This document shows, piece by piece, positions 53,335-62,803 of a DNA stretch of 64,000 nt (positions within the stretch are counted from its first letter, which is position 1; each line of letters starts with the position of its first letter). The DNA lies in the NCBI RefSeq assembly GCF_900108855.1, contig NZ_FNXY01000008.1:112743-176742 (forward strand), in the 5' to 3' direction. The notes beneath the pieces were generated by a model. It was given only the letters and a program-made list of their open reading frames with translations, was not told the origin of the DNA and did not search any database. Source of the DNA: Dyadobacter koreensis (lineage in GTDB: Bacteria; Bacteroidota; Bacteroidia; Cytophagales; Spirosomataceae). The position numbers and the translations under genes were made by a program.

Positions 53335-53386
53335 AAGCAGTTGGCCTCGAAGTTTTTACTCTTCAAACGACCAACTGCTTATTTTT
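53335..53386. terminator. Hairpin after rfbA
   Basis: AAGCAGTTGG (53335-53344) with CCAACTGCTT (53371-53380) and a 26-base loop. The T run is on the plus strand side, so its strength on the minus strand is uncertain. Confidence 0.5.
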
Positions 53387-53392
53387 TATAAA

Positions 53393-54259
53393 TCAAAGAT
53401 GAGCAACCAGGCCCTGAAGATATTTTCCGTATCCGCTCTTAACCAGTGGTTTGGCAATTTCTTTTAATTGTTCAACATTGATAAAGCCCATACGATAGGC
53501 TATTTCTTCAATACATCCGATTTTTAAACCCTGACGCTCTTCAATTACCTGAACAAATTGTCCGGCTTGCATCAAAGATTCAAAAGTACCTGTATCCAGC
53601 CATGCGGTTCCACGATTTAAAACGCCGACCTTCAATTTTCCTTTTTCAAGATAAACGCGGTTTACGTCCGTAATCTCCAATTCACCTCTTGGTGATGGTG
53701 GAATACTTTTAGCGATTTCTACAACATCGTTATCGTAAAAATACAAACCGGGAACTGCGTAATTTGACTTTGGCGTCTCCGGCTTTTCTTCTATTGAGAG
53801 CGCATTGAAATCTTTATCGAATTCAACCACACCATAACGTTCGGGGTCGTGAACCTGATATGCGAAAATCACACCTCCATCCGGATCATTATTTGACTGA
53901 AGCAATTGAGAAAGACCTGATCCATAAAAAATATTGTCTCCAAGAATCAAAGCTACTTTATCTGAGCCAATGAACTCTTCACCGATAATGAATGCCTGTG
54001 CAAGCCCGTCAGGACTAGGCTGCACTGCATAACTGATCGAGCATCCAAGACGGGTTCCGTCACCCAGAAGTTTTTCGAAATGAGGCAGGTCGTGTGGCGT
54101 CGAAATGATCAAAATCTCTCGGATTCCGGCCAGCATCAAAATAGACAGCGGGTAATAAATCATTGGTTTATCGTAAACAGGCATAAGCTGTTTACTAACG
54201 GCCAAAGTAAGCGGATGAAGTCTTGTGCCGGATCCGCCGGCTAAAATAATTCCTTTCAT
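53393..54259 (-). CDS. rfbA: Glucose-1-phosphate thymidylyltransferase
   Basis: A 288-residue nucleotidyltransferase that makes dTDP-glucose. Signature segments are [16 protein letters not shown], the PMIYYPLS strand, [10 protein letters not shown] and GTAWLDTGT. It supplies the substrate of RfbB, the gene just upstream. Since no RfbC or RfbD is in view, the final sugar is not known; dTDP-rhamnose is common, with the other genes elsewhere. Confidence 0.97.
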   Translation of the reverse strand: MKGIILAGGSGTRLHPLTLAVSKQLMPVYDKPMIYYPLSILMLAGIREILIISTPHDLPHFEKLLGDGTRLGCSISYAVQPSPDGLAQAFIIGEEFIGSDKVALILGDNIFYGSGLSQLLQSNNDPDGGVIFAYQVHDPERYGVVEFDKDFNALSIEEKPETPKSNYAVPGLYFYDNDVVEIAKSIPPSPRGELEITDVNRVYLEKGKLKVGVLNRGTAWLDTGTFESLMQAGQFVQVIEERQGLKIGCIEEIAYRMGFINVEQLKEIAKPLVKSGYGKYLQGLVAHL

Positions 54260-54358
54260 TTTTAACTTTCAATGTTTGTATAGCTCTTGTCGGAATGACT
54301 CCGCGACCTTAAAGTTTAAAATGTGAAACTTCAAGGTCACTGATTTCAAATCTACAAT

Positions 54359-55414
54359 CTATCTTGTGGAGTACATACCTTCGTAATATTTTTGATACTC
54401 GCCTGAGGTGACATTGTTTAACCATTCCTGATTATCCAGATACCACGTAACAGTTCTTTCCAGACCTTCTTCAAATTGAAGCGATGGTTTCCACCCTAAT
54501 TCTTCTGAAAGTTTAGTAGCATCGATCGCATAACGCAAATCATGCCCTGCGCGGTCTGTTACGTAGGTGATAAGTTTTTCGGTCTCTCCTTCCGCACGGT
54601 CAAGTTTTTTATCCATCACACGGCACAATAGAAGAACCAGATCAAGGTTTTTCCATTCGTTATGACCACCGATGTTATAAGTTTCACCGTTTTTGCCGCT
54701 ATGGAAAATGGTATCAATCGCGATTGCGTGGTCCTCCACAAAAAGCCAGTCACGAACATTTTCGCCTTTTCCGTAAACGGGAAGCGGTTTGCTTTGCAAA
54801 ATATTATGGATCATTAACGGAATAAGTTTTTCCGGGAAATGATTTGGTCCGTAATTATTGGAGCAGTTTGAGATAACAACCGGAAGATTGTATGTATTGT
54901 GATATGCTCTGACAAAGTGGTCTGAAGATGCCTTTGAAGCAGAATACGGAGACCGTGGGTCATAACTTGTAGTTTCCGTGAAAAATGTTCCCGGATCATG
55001 CAGCTCACCATATACTTCATCCGTAGAAACATGATAAAATCTATGGTCTGATAGATTCTCTTTCCATGCTTTCTTTGCAGAATTTAGCAAATTGACGGTG
55101 CCAACGACATTCGTCATGACAAACGACATCGGGTCAGAGATGGAACGGTCCACGTGGCTTTCGGCCGCAAGATGAATTATTCCGTGAAAGTCGTTCTCCG
55201 AAATTAACTTGTCAATGAATTCAGCATCAACAATATCACCTTTTACGAAAGTGTAATTCGGAGCGTTTTCTATATCACGAAGATTTTCCAGGTTACCTGC
55301 ATAAGTCAGGGCATCAAGGTTGTAGATATGGTATTCAGGATGATGAACTACGAATCTGCGTACTACGTGTGAACCTATGAAACCGGCACCACCAGTAATT
55401 AATATTTTTTTCAT
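54359..55414 (-). CDS. rfbB: dTDP-glucose 4,6-dehydratase
   Basis: A 351-residue short-chain dehydrogenase-type enzyme. It has the NAD site ITGGAGFIGSHVV, the ESHVDRS segment, STDEVYGEL, the YSASKASSD catalytic YxxxK and NCSNNYGP. It converts dTDP-glucose to the 4-keto-6-deoxy form. The ATG overlaps the galE stop (ATGA), so the genes are translationally coupled. A longer in-frame start at 55447 lies inside galE and is not used. Confidence 0.97.
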   Translation of the reverse strand: MKKILITGGAGFIGSHVVRRFVVHHPEYHIYNLDALTYAGNLENLRDIENAPNYTFVKGDIVDAEFIDKLISENDFHGIIHLAAESHVDRSISDPMSFVMTNVVGTVNLLNSAKKAWKENLSDHRFYHVSTDEVYGELHDPGTFFTETTSYDPRSPYSASKASSDHFVRAYHNTYNLPVVISNCSNNYGPNHFPEKLIPLMIHNILQSKPLPVYGKGENVRDWLFVEDHAIAIDTIFHSGKNGETYNIGGHNEWKNLDLVLLLCRVMDKKLDRAEGETEKLITYVTDRAGHDLRYAIDATKLSEELGWKPSLQFEEGLERTVTWYLDNQEWLNNVTSGEYQKYYEGMYSTR

Positions 55415-56430
55415 TTTTTTTGTGTAATTTTTAATTGCCAGTTCCACGCGTCAAGAAGTGCATCTGCCATGGTTTTTTCTGCATTCCATTTCATAATGGA
55501 ATTAACTTTATCTGATTGCGCGTAAATTTTCTCCACATCACCTTCACGGCGGGGCCCGATTGAGTAATTTAATTTTTCGCCCGTTACCTTCTCAAAGGTT
55601 TTAATAAGTTCTAAAACGGTATAACCCTGTCCAGTTCCTACGTTAAATACGTTATAATAATTTTTTTCTGTTTCTTCATCCAAAAGAAGCAGTGCCTTTA
55701 CATGCGCCTTCGCAAGATCTACCACATGAATGAAATCACGGACACAAGTGCCGTCAGCGGTGTCGTAATCGTTTCCAAAAACAGTCAGTGATTTACGGAG
55801 TCCGGCCGCAGTTTGTGTGATAAAAGGAACAAGGTTGCTTGGAACGCCATTGGGCAGTTCGCCGATCAATGCAGTTTTGTGTGCTCCGATCGGGTTAAAA
55901 TAGCGAAGCGAAATTGCCTTGATTCCAGGTGCAGAATGAACATGATCTCTGATAATGTCTTCGGCGATAGCCTTAGTATTTCCATAAGGTGATGTTGCAG
56001 GTTTGCGAGGTGTGTTCTCGGTTACTGGCAGATCATCAGGTTGCCCGTAAACGGTACATGAAGATGAGAAAACAAATTTGTCGACATTATATTCCTTCAT
56101 TACTTTAAGTAACACAAGAAGCGAAAGAATATTATTTTCGTAATAGTCTAGCGGTTTTTCAACCGATTCGCCAACAGCTTTATAGGCCGCGAAGTGGATA
56201 ACTCCGTCAAATTTTTCTTTTTCAAAAACAGCTTTTACTTTTTCGATATCATTACAATCGATTTGATAAAAGGGGAATTCTTTTCCCGTAATGCCTTTAA
56301 TTCCGTTGAGTACTTCGCTATTGGAATTGTAGAGATTGTCAAGAATAACGGGTTGGAATCCCGCTTCATGCAGCTCTACAACAGTGTGTGAACCTATAAA
56401 ACCAGCTCCGCCGGTAACAAGAATTTTCAT
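55411..56430 (-). CDS. galE: UDP-glucose 4-epimerase
   Basis: A 339-residue enzyme interconverting UDP-glucose and UDP-galactose. It has VTGGAGFIGSHTVVEL, FAAYKAVGESVE, SSSCTVYG, the YGNTKAIAED catalytic Tyr and Lys, and RYFNPIGAH. It heads galE-rfbB-rfbA and feeds surface polysaccharide building blocks. It starts about 210 bases upstream of the divergent SirB1-like gene. Confidence 0.96.
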   Translation of the reverse strand: MKILVTGGAGFIGSHTVVELHEAGFQPVILDNLYNSNSEVLNGIKGITGKEFPFYQIDCNDIEKVKAVFEKEKFDGVIHFAAYKAVGESVEKPLDYYENNILSLLVLLKVMKEYNVDKFVFSSSCTVYGQPDDLPVTENTPRKPATSPYGNTKAIAEDIIRDHVHSAPGIKAISLRYFNPIGAHKTALIGELPNGVPSNLVPFITQTAAGLRKSLTVFGNDYDTADGTCVRDFIHVVDLAKAHVKALLLLDEETEKNYYNVFNVGTGQGYTVLELIKTFEKVTGEKLNYSIGPRREGDVEKIYAQSDKVNSIMKWNAEKTMADALLDAWNWQLKITQKK

Positions 56431-56643
56431 AGGAATGATCTTAAATAGAATAGGTGGTAAGTTTGAAAATTGTACTGTAAAGATTCATCTAGCACTCCTA
56501 AAACTATAATTTGAATGAATATTAATTGAAAAACACCTATTCAAAATACAATTTTTTTCCGGGCAAAAGTAGAAAATTTGACGTCCATAAAAAAAAAATG
56601 TTTTTATTTATCCGTTGGTTGTTAAAAGCAGATTCGACAAAAA

Positions 56644-57498
56644 ATGAACAAGAGAGAAATAAAAGCGCTGATATCTTTACTTGATGACGAGGATCATGAA
56701 GTAATACAGCACGTTGAGGGGAAGATCTTATCATTAGGTGGAAACGTCATTCCTTTTCTGGAAACAGAATGGGAGGAAAGCTTTAACCCAATTCTTCAAC
56801 GGAAGCTGGAAGAACTGATTCATGAGCTTCAATTAAGCATCATGAACGAAAGACTTCAGGCCTGGAAAAATGGCGGTGGTCTTGATTTGCTGGAAGGGAT
56901 GTGGATTTTATCAACATATCATTATCCTGAACTATCGCTGGAAAACCTTAAAACTACGGTTGAGCAGCTTTACTATGATATCTGGATACAGTTTCAGGAA
57001 GAAATGAATCCGATTGATCAGATTAAAAGGATCAATAGCATTTTTTTTGGGACGATGAATTTTGCGGCAAATACAAAGAGTTTTCATTCGCCGTCGAACT
57101 CGATGATCAATGTAGTGCTGGAAAACCGCCGGGGAAATCCGATCACTTTGTGTGTTATTTATTTATTGATCGCGAGAAAACTTGGACTGCCGGTATATGG
57201 TGTAAATCTCCCGAATTTGTTTGTGTTGACTTACAAAAGTGAGAACACGCAGTTTTATATCAATGTATTCAACCGCGGAATTATTTTTTCCAAAACAGAT
57301 ATTGATCATTATATCGCTCAGCTGAACATCAAACCGAAAGATATTTTCTACCATCCTTGCACAAATCTGGAAATTATTCAACGTGTGCTTCGAAACCTGA
57401 TCTTATCTTACGAAAAAACAGGAGAGCAGGAGAAAATAAAAGAAATCGAAGATATTCTTCGCTCAACGCTGGAAACATTTGACGACGATAGTATTTAA
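56644..57498 (+). CDS. SirB1-type transglutaminase-like protein
   Basis: A 284-residue protein with the SirB1/YchA-like pattern: an N-terminal helical region and a C-terminal part with SPSNSMINVVLENRRGNPITLCVIYLLIARKLGLPVYGVNLPNLFVL. The Cys in ITLCVIY is in the place of a transglutaminase nucleophile. The function of such proteins is unclear in most bacteria. Its last four bases overlap the convergent phosphopantetheinyl transferase gene. Confidence 0.85.
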   Translation: MNKREIKALISLLDDEDHEVIQHVEGKILSLGGNVIPFLETEWEESFNPILQRKLEELIHELQLSIMNERLQAWKNGGGLDLLEGMWILSTYHYPELSLENLKTTVEQLYYDIWIQFQEEMNPIDQIKRINSIFFGTMNFAANTKSFHSPSNSMINVVLENRRGNPITLCVIYLLIARKLGLPVYGVNLPNLFVLTYKSENTQFYINVFNRGIIFSKTDIDHYIAQLNIKPKDIFYHPCTNLEIIQRVLRNLILSYEKTGEQEKIKEIEDILRSTLETFDDDSI

Positions 57499-58130
57499 AT
57501 CGATACGGCGAGGCAATAATCTTCAAACCACCGCACGTGAATTGGTGAATGAATTTTAAGATCATCGTCGTCGTCCGTCAACTCACCTTGAATGAGCGTC
57601 TGCGAATTATTAAACGGTTTAATATATATCGAGTTTTTGAAGCTGATTTTCTTTTTTCCGTATAATTTGTAGATCGCTTCTTTTGCACACCAGTACATGC
57701 AGAGAATGGAAAGTTCATTTTCTGCGTGTTCATATTCAGGTTCTGAAAGATATTTTCTGGAAGTCCTTTGAAGTTTCGGATCGGCTTTCTCCATATCAAT
57801 TCCTACCGGCGCAGATGGATTAATGACTGCCGCTACATAATCGAAGGTATGCGTGATGGAAATGTGAGAGGCATTATTAACTAAAAATGCTTTTCCATGT
57901 TCATCTTTGTGTGTTCCTTCATAGCTGAGGCCGAATTGCTCAACAAGAATTTTGATCAAAATGCGGCTTGCAAGCCATTCCCGCCTTTTTTGTGGGTGCG
58001 AAATGGTTTCAAAATCATCTGAATTAAAAGAAGATCCTAAACTTTGATGCAGTTCTTCTTCGGTTTCTGTCAACTTCCAGAGTAGTAAGGTACTAGTCTC
58101 TTCAATCTTTTCGGAATGAACGAGGGGCAT
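57495..58130 (-). CDS. 4'-phosphopantetheinyl transferase family protein
   Basis: A 211-residue enzyme that attaches phosphopantetheine to carrier proteins. It has the magnesium motif GIDME (residues about 113-117) and WCAKEAIYKLYGKKK, the acidic and Lys motif of the Sfp/AcpS family. The two-lobe length fits the Sfp-like class rather than AcpS. No polyketide or peptide synthase gene is near, so fatty acid or stand-alone carriers are likely targets. Confidence 0.9.
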   Translation of the reverse strand: MPLVHSEKIEETSTLLLWKLTETEEELHQSLGSSFNSDDFETISHPQKRREWLASRILIKILVEQFGLSYEGTHKDEHGKAFLVNNASHISITHTFDYVAAVINPSAPVGIDMEKADPKLQRTSRKYLSEPEYEHAENELSILCMYWCAKEAIYKLYGKKKISFKNSIYIKPFNNSQTLIQGELTDDDDDLKIHSPIHVRWFEDYCLAVSI

Positions 58131-58327
58131 AATTATTGTGTTTAGATCGAGCGTTTAGCCGTCAGCATTCTGCTCTTAGCTCGACTCAATCGGTGTCTTA
58201 TGAAAAAGTCTGTGATTCGTAACTGGTTAATTTACAAAAGACGACTTAATTTTTATATAAATTTACAAAGACAGTTTGCTGTCCTTAATACTAACTGCTA
58301 ATAGCTCGAGGCTAAAAGCTTAAAAAA

Positions 58328-59230
58328 ATGATAATTCGCAAAGTAGATACTTTTTCCGGTCATCGCGACAGTGTTTATACAATTATTTCCAACAATTCGT
58401 CCCACGGATTTTATTCTGCTGGCGGAGATGGTTTTGTGATTGAATGGGATTTGAAAAAACCGGATATGGGAAAACTTGTCGCGCGTGCAGGCGTCTCGGT
58501 TTATTCGCTTTGTTTCGATCAGGCCAGCAAATTTCTTTGGATAGGGCAGAACTTTGAGGGAATTCAGGTTTTAGATACTGTGAATAATAAAATCGAGTAT
58601 TCTGCGAAAGTTACCGCCTCAGCTATTTTTGATATTAAAATATGGAATGATAAAGCGTTGCTTGCCTTAGGCGATGGTGTGATTGCTGTTATGGATGTTC
58701 CGACCCTCGCCATACAGAAGCATATTAAAGTCGCAAACAATAGTGTCAGATCTATTTCGGTCAACGAAAGTACCGGAGAATTCGCGGTGGGGGACAGTGA
58801 CTTTAATGTTCATATCTTCGATTTTGACGGATTTAAATTAAAAAATACAATTTCTGCACACACAAATTCTGTTTTTTCCGTTCAATATTCTCCGGATGGA
58901 AATTTTCTTTTCACAACCGGCCGTGATGCACATTTGAAAATATGGAATGTAAATAATCGCTATGAGGCGGTAACTGATGTTGCAGCTCATATGTATGCGG
59001 TTAATCACATTACATTCAGCCCGAACGGGAAATTTTTTGCAACATGCAGTATGGATAAATCCATTAAACTGTGGGACGCAGAAACGTTCAGGCTGAAAAA
59101 AATTATTGATCGTTCGCGGTTAGCTGGTCATGCGACTTCTGTAAACAAATTGTTATGGACAAGTTATGAAAATCAGCTTGTGTCTTGCAGTGACGACAGG
59201 ATGATTTCTGTCTGGGAAGTAGCCATATAA
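58328..59230 (+). CDS. WD40 repeat protein
   Basis: A 300-residue protein made of about seven WD40 repeats, with GH-type strands (FSGHRDSVYTI, ISAHTNSVFSVQYSPDG, LAGHATSVNKL) and the [W]-[D/E]-type ends (IKLWDAE, LKIWNVN, SVWEV). No signal peptide is visible, so it probably acts in the cytoplasm as a protein-binding scaffold. It is followed by a DivIVA-type protein and may share a transcript with it and folB (gap of 102 bases). Confidence 0.85.
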   Translation: MIIRKVDTFSGHRDSVYTIISNNSSHGFYSAGGDGFVIEWDLKKPDMGKLVARAGVSVYSLCFDQASKFLWIGQNFEGIQVLDTVNNKIEYSAKVTASAIFDIKIWNDKALLALGDGVIAVMDVPTLAIQKHIKVANNSVRSISVNESTGEFAVGDSDFNVHIFDFDGFKLKNTISAHTNSVFSVQYSPDGNFLFTTGRDAHLKIWNVNNRYEAVTDVAAHMYAVNHITFSPNGKFFATCSMDKSIKLWDAETFRLKKIIDRSRLAGHATSVNKLLWTSYENQLVSCSDDRMISVWEVAI

Positions 59231-59332
59231 TATGGCTTAAAAGTGTAATTATACCAAATACTTTGAAATGTACAGGATATGTCTTTATCTTAGACGACTG
59301 TTACAAATTAAAATTTAAAGCATATATCCATC

Positions 59333-60313
59333 ATGAAAATTTCGGCAATAGACATACGTAAACATACGTTTGAAAAAATTTTCAGAGGCTACAACCCCGA
59401 TGAGGTTGATGCATTTCTTAACTCATTGTCGCAGGAATGGGAGCGTTTTTCGAGTGAAAACAGCATGTTGAAAATGCAGCTGGAATATGCAGAAAAAGAA
59501 CTTAGTAAGTTAAAAGATATAGAATCCACGCTTTTCAGGACATTGAAATCGGCCGAAGATGCCAGCAGGCAGATTGAGAGAGAGGCGATTGAATCTGCTG
59601 AGAAGAGAGTGGAAGAATCGAAAGTACAGGCAAATAATCTCGTTGAAGAAGCAGAACAACGGACTAATCAGATAATTGCGGAAACTGAAAACCGATTGAA
59701 GAAATTTAAAGAAGATTTTGCACTTGAAATTAAAAATCAGGAGCGTGATTTCCGCGCTATTGAAAATTTCAGAGACAATCTGGTTGTACAGCTTTCATCG
59801 CTTGCCAATAACACAATCGAGACAGTTGAACGGTTCGAAAATAAATACGATAAAGAATCGGTGCTGAACAAAATGGAGGAGATCAAGGCGCACGTCGCTG
59901 AAATTGAAATCCCGAAAAAAGGCGCGCCTATACCTCCGTATACTACTCCTGAAATAGTCGATGAAGATGAATCTGATTCTGTTGTTGACGAAACTCCGGA
60001 AGTACCTTTTGAAATAGTTTCTGAACCAGAGCCGGTCGCTGAGGAGGAACCTGTTTTGCAAGCGGAAGAGCCACAGGAAGTGGTTGCGCAAAAAACGCCT
60101 GAGCCGGTTATCGAAGAAGTCGAGGAGAGACCTGTTCCGGTTGTACGGGAAAAAGATTTAAGCCCCGCTGGTCAGGCGCTCGAAATGGTGGAGGAAATGC
60201 GGAAATCACGCGAGCCTCAGCCGGTTAAAGAGGCGGCAAATACTTTTAGAGAAAAACCTCAGGAACCTGCTGCACCAAAAAGCAGCGGCGGATCATTCTT
60301 TGACCAAATATAA
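59333..60313 (+). CDS. DivIVA-domain protein
   Basis: A 326-residue protein that begins with the DivIVA segment (IDIRKHTFEKIFRGYNPDEVDAFLNSL), followed by a long coiled coil (about 30-170) and an acidic low-complexity tail rich in Pro, Glu and Val. DivIVA proteins bind curved membranes or division sites in Gram-positives; Bacteroidota members are poorly studied. The stop is next to the TTG start of folB, so the two are coupled. Confidence 0.85.
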   Translation: MKISAIDIRKHTFEKIFRGYNPDEVDAFLNSLSQEWERFSSENSMLKMQLEYAEKELSKLKDIESTLFRTLKSAEDASRQIEREAIESAEKRVEESKVQANNLVEEAEQRTNQIIAETENRLKKFKEDFALEIKNQERDFRAIENFRDNLVVQLSSLANNTIETVERFENKYDKESVLNKMEEIKAHVAEIEIPKKGAPIPPYTTPEIVDEDESDSVVDETPEVPFEIVSEPEPVAEEEPVLQAEEPQEVVAQKTPEPVIEEVEERPVPVVREKDLSPAGQALEMVEEMRKSREPQPVKEAANTFREKPQEPAAPKSSGGSFFDQI

Positions 60314-60670
60314 TTGACATTGGGTACGATCTCATTAGAAGGATTAGAGTTTTTTGCGTATCACGGTTACTATCCGGAAGAGCAGAGAATCGGGAACAAA
60401 TATGCGCTTGATATTACCATTAACACGGATTTTATCGAGGCAGCAGTGAAGGATAAATTGAGCGCTACGGTCAATTATGAGACTTTGTATCAAATTGCCG
60501 CCAAAGTGATGCAGGATCCTGCCAAATTATTGGAACACATTGGATTTAAGGTGATTGCCAGTGTGAGGGAACATTATCCTGATGTACAAAAAGTAACTGT
60601 CAGAGTTTCAAAGTTCAACCCGCCGATTGGAGGGGTTTGCACGCGGGCTACCATAACGATGGAAGGTTGA
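60314..60670 (+). CDS. folB: Dihydroneopterin aldolase
   Basis: A 118-residue enzyme of folate synthesis that makes 6-hydroxymethyl-dihydropterin. It has the FolB core EFFAYHGYYPEEQ, the VNYETLYQIA segment and the substrate Lys in VRVSKFNPP. There is no ATG; a TTG at 60314 or 60320 starts the frame directly after the DivIVA stop. Terminator sequence follows at 60695. Confidence 0.94.
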   Translation: MTLGTISLEGLEFFAYHGYYPEEQRIGNKYALDITINTDFIEAAVKDKLSATVNYETLYQIAAKVMQDPAKLLEHIGFKVIASVREHYPDVQKVTVRVSKFNPPIGGVCTRATITMEG

Positions 60671-60694
60671 TTCTTGCTAATATAAAATCGTTAT

Positions 60695-60740
60695 AAAATA
60701 AAACGGGTTCAACTTTTAAGAGTCGAACCCGTTTTATTTT
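60695..60740. terminator. Terminator between folB and the carboxynorspermidine synthase-like gene
   Basis: A 16-base stem (AAAATAAAACGGGTTC at 60695-60710 with GAACCCGTTTTATTTT at 60725-60740) that also pairs ACT/AGT inside. It serves both convergent genes. Confidence 0.92.
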
Positions 60741-60743
60741 TTC

Positions 60744-61961
60744 CTAAGCGGGATATTCGTGTGGAAGTGGGATATTAATTCTTTCGTTCCAGGGCAAACC
60801 TTGTGTATTCAAATGTTCCATGAATGGATCCGGATTTAATTCTTCACAGTTCCAAACACCTGGCTTCATCCACTCGTCGTTGGTCAGCATCAACATCGCA
60901 CCGATCATCGCAGGAACACCGGTTGTATAACTTACTGCCTGTGCTCTTACTTCTCTATAACATTCTGCATGATCGCAGTTATTCCAAACATAATATGTAG
61001 TTTCTTCGCCGTCTTTTGTTCCTTTTATCTGGCAGCCGATTGATGTTTGTCCAGAATAATTTTCTCCCAAAGAATCAGGAGCAGGAAGTACTGCTTTCAG
61101 GAATTCCAATGGAACGATGTCGACACCATTGAATTTTATTGGCTTAATGCTTGTCATCCCTACATTTTCCAACACGTTTAAGTGTGTAATGTAAGCTTGT
61201 CCAAACGTCATCCAGAAACGCGCGCGTTTCAAGGTTGGGAAGTTTTTAACCAAAGATTCAAGTTCTTCGTGGTAAAGAACATAACTTTCTTTGGGTCCAA
61301 TTCCCGGATATTCAATTGGTTTATGAATAGACATCGCTTCGATTTCAACCCATTCGCCATTTTCCCAATAGCGTCCTGGTTGAGTAATCTCACGAATATT
61401 GATTTCAGGATTGAAGTTTGTAGCAAATGCTTTCCCGTGATCACCTGCATTGCAATCGATGATATCCAGGTAATGCATTTCGTCGAAATAGTGTTTGTTG
61501 GCATAGGAAGTGAAAACCTGTGTTACGCCCGGGTCGAAGCCACATCCAAGTAATGCCATCAGACCTGCTTCTTTGAAGCGCTGCTGATATGCCCACTGCC
61601 AGCTGTATTCAAACTTGGCAACGTCTTTTGGTTCATAATTGGCAGTATCCAAATAATGTACACCGGTTGCAAGGCAAGCTTCCATGATCGTAAGATCCTG
61701 GTAAGGAAGGGCAACGTTGATTAACAATTTTGGCTGGAAGCGCTTGATAAGCATTACAGTTTCAGCAACGATATCAGCATCAACCTGAGCTGTCTCGATG
61801 TCGACCCCATGCATTTCTTTGATTTCACCAGCTATTTTGTCGCACTTTGATTTTGTACGGCTGGCTAGCATGATGCTCGTAAATACATGGCTGTTCAATG
61901 CACATTTATGCGCCACCACACTTCCGACGCCACCGGCACCAATAATAAGAACTTTGGACAT
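60744..61961 (-). CDS. Saccharopine dehydrogenase-family protein (carboxynorspermidine synthase-like)
   Basis: A 405-residue enzyme with an N-terminal NAD(P)-binding fold (LIIGAGGVGSVVAHKCA), CGFDPGVTQVFTSYA in the middle, and a C-terminal part with TTGVPAMIGAMLM. The overall pattern matches carboxy(nor)spermidine synthases, which make carboxynorspermidine from a diamine and aspartate semialdehyde, and more distantly saccharopine reductases. A carboxynorspermidine decarboxylase gene is not in this window. It lies alone on the minus strand. Confidence 0.88.
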   Translation of the reverse strand: MSKVLIIGAGGVGSVVAHKCALNSHVFTSIMLASRTKSKCDKIAGEIKEMHGVDIETAQVDADIVAETVMLIKRFQPKLLINVALPYQDLTIMEACLATGVHYLDTANYEPKDVAKFEYSWQWAYQQRFKEAGLMALLGCGFDPGVTQVFTSYANKHYFDEMHYLDIIDCNAGDHGKAFATNFNPEINIREITQPGRYWENGEWVEIEAMSIHKPIEYPGIGPKESYVLYHEELESLVKNFPTLKRARFWMTFGQAYITHLNVLENVGMTSIKPIKFNGVDIVPLEFLKAVLPAPDSLGENYSGQTSIGCQIKGTKDGEETTYYVWNNCDHAECYREVRAQAVSYTTGVPAMIGAMLMLTNDEWMKPGVWNCEELNPDPFMEHLNTQGLPWNERINIPLPHEYPA

Positions 61962-62189
61962 GTTTTATTTTAATGAATAATTGGGTGAATATTGAATAGG
62001 TAAATCGGCTGTATTGGAACACCCGCTAAAAACTAAGTGCCCGGTCACGACTTTTTTACAAATTTCTAACGATCAGTTTTGATACAGTTTATGCAGCGCA
62101 CACACTTTCGGACCAATCGCCTTTCATCCGCAAAGATAGGACGACCAAATGTTTTTTTGTTAATTCAACATTAAATTAACACCACAGTC

Positions 62190-62672
62190 ATGGATATTTT
62201 ACTATTAATTGCCGGGATCGTATGCTTACTTACCGGATTAGCCGGAGCCGTGTTACCTTTACCGGGACCGCCGTTAAGTTTTGCCGGACTTATTTTATTG
62301 CACATCAGTAAATTTGCAGAATTTAGCAATACTGTACTTTATACATTAGGATTTGTGACCGTAGTAATAGCGGTGCTTGATTATTATATCCCAATCTGGG
62401 GTACAAAAAAATTCGGCGGGACAAAATATGGAGCGATCGGGGCAACGGTTGGATTATTGATAGGATTTTTCTTTATCCCTGCAATTGGTATGTTCATCGG
62501 AACATTCCTCGGGGCTCTGCTTGGAGAATTAATCGGGGGGACAAAATTTAAGCTTGCACTAAGATCAGCAATCGGTTCTTTTGTCGGTTTTTTGACAGGA
62601 ATAGTAATGAAAGTAATACTATGTCTTATTATGATTGGCTATGCAGTTGCAGATCTTTGGAGTTATATTTAA
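62190..62672 (+). CDS. DUF456 membrane protein
   Basis: A 160-residue protein with about four to five membrane helices. It shows the DUF456 pattern GLAGAVLPLPGPPLSFAGLILLHI and GAIGATVGLLIGFFFIP ... GTFLGALLGELIGG, with Gly-rich helices that pack tightly. The function of the family is unknown. It stands alone and ends with a terminator. Confidence 0.88.
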   Translation: MDILLLIAGIVCLLTGLAGAVLPLPGPPLSFAGLILLHISKFAEFSNTVLYTLGFVTVVIAVLDYYIPIWGTKKFGGTKYGAIGATVGLLIGFFFIPAIGMFIGTFLGALLGELIGGTKFKLALRSAIGSFVGFLTGIVMKVILCLIMIGYAVADLWSYI

Positions 62673-62722
62673 CTATCTGATAATTAATAAGTTTGTTATA
62701 CTCAGTTTTGCTGAATAATAAA

Positions 62723-62757
62723 AAATCCTTGCAGCAAAGCCGCAAGGATTTCTTTTT
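62723..62757. terminator. Terminator between the DUF456 gene and the efflux adaptor gene
   Basis: AAATCCTTGC (62723-62732) with GCAAGGATTT (62742-62751) followed by Ts. Confidence 0.88.
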
Positions 62758-62803
62758 AACCTAAACTAAATCGAACTTATTACATATTTGTAACGTAACC
62801 GTT

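Noticed and set aside
58131-58327. Repeated TAGCTCG and TTAGCC words in the gap before the WD40 gene
   Set aside because: The words are short and imperfect, with no clear unit length or inverted symmetry, and could not be tied to a repeat family by eye.
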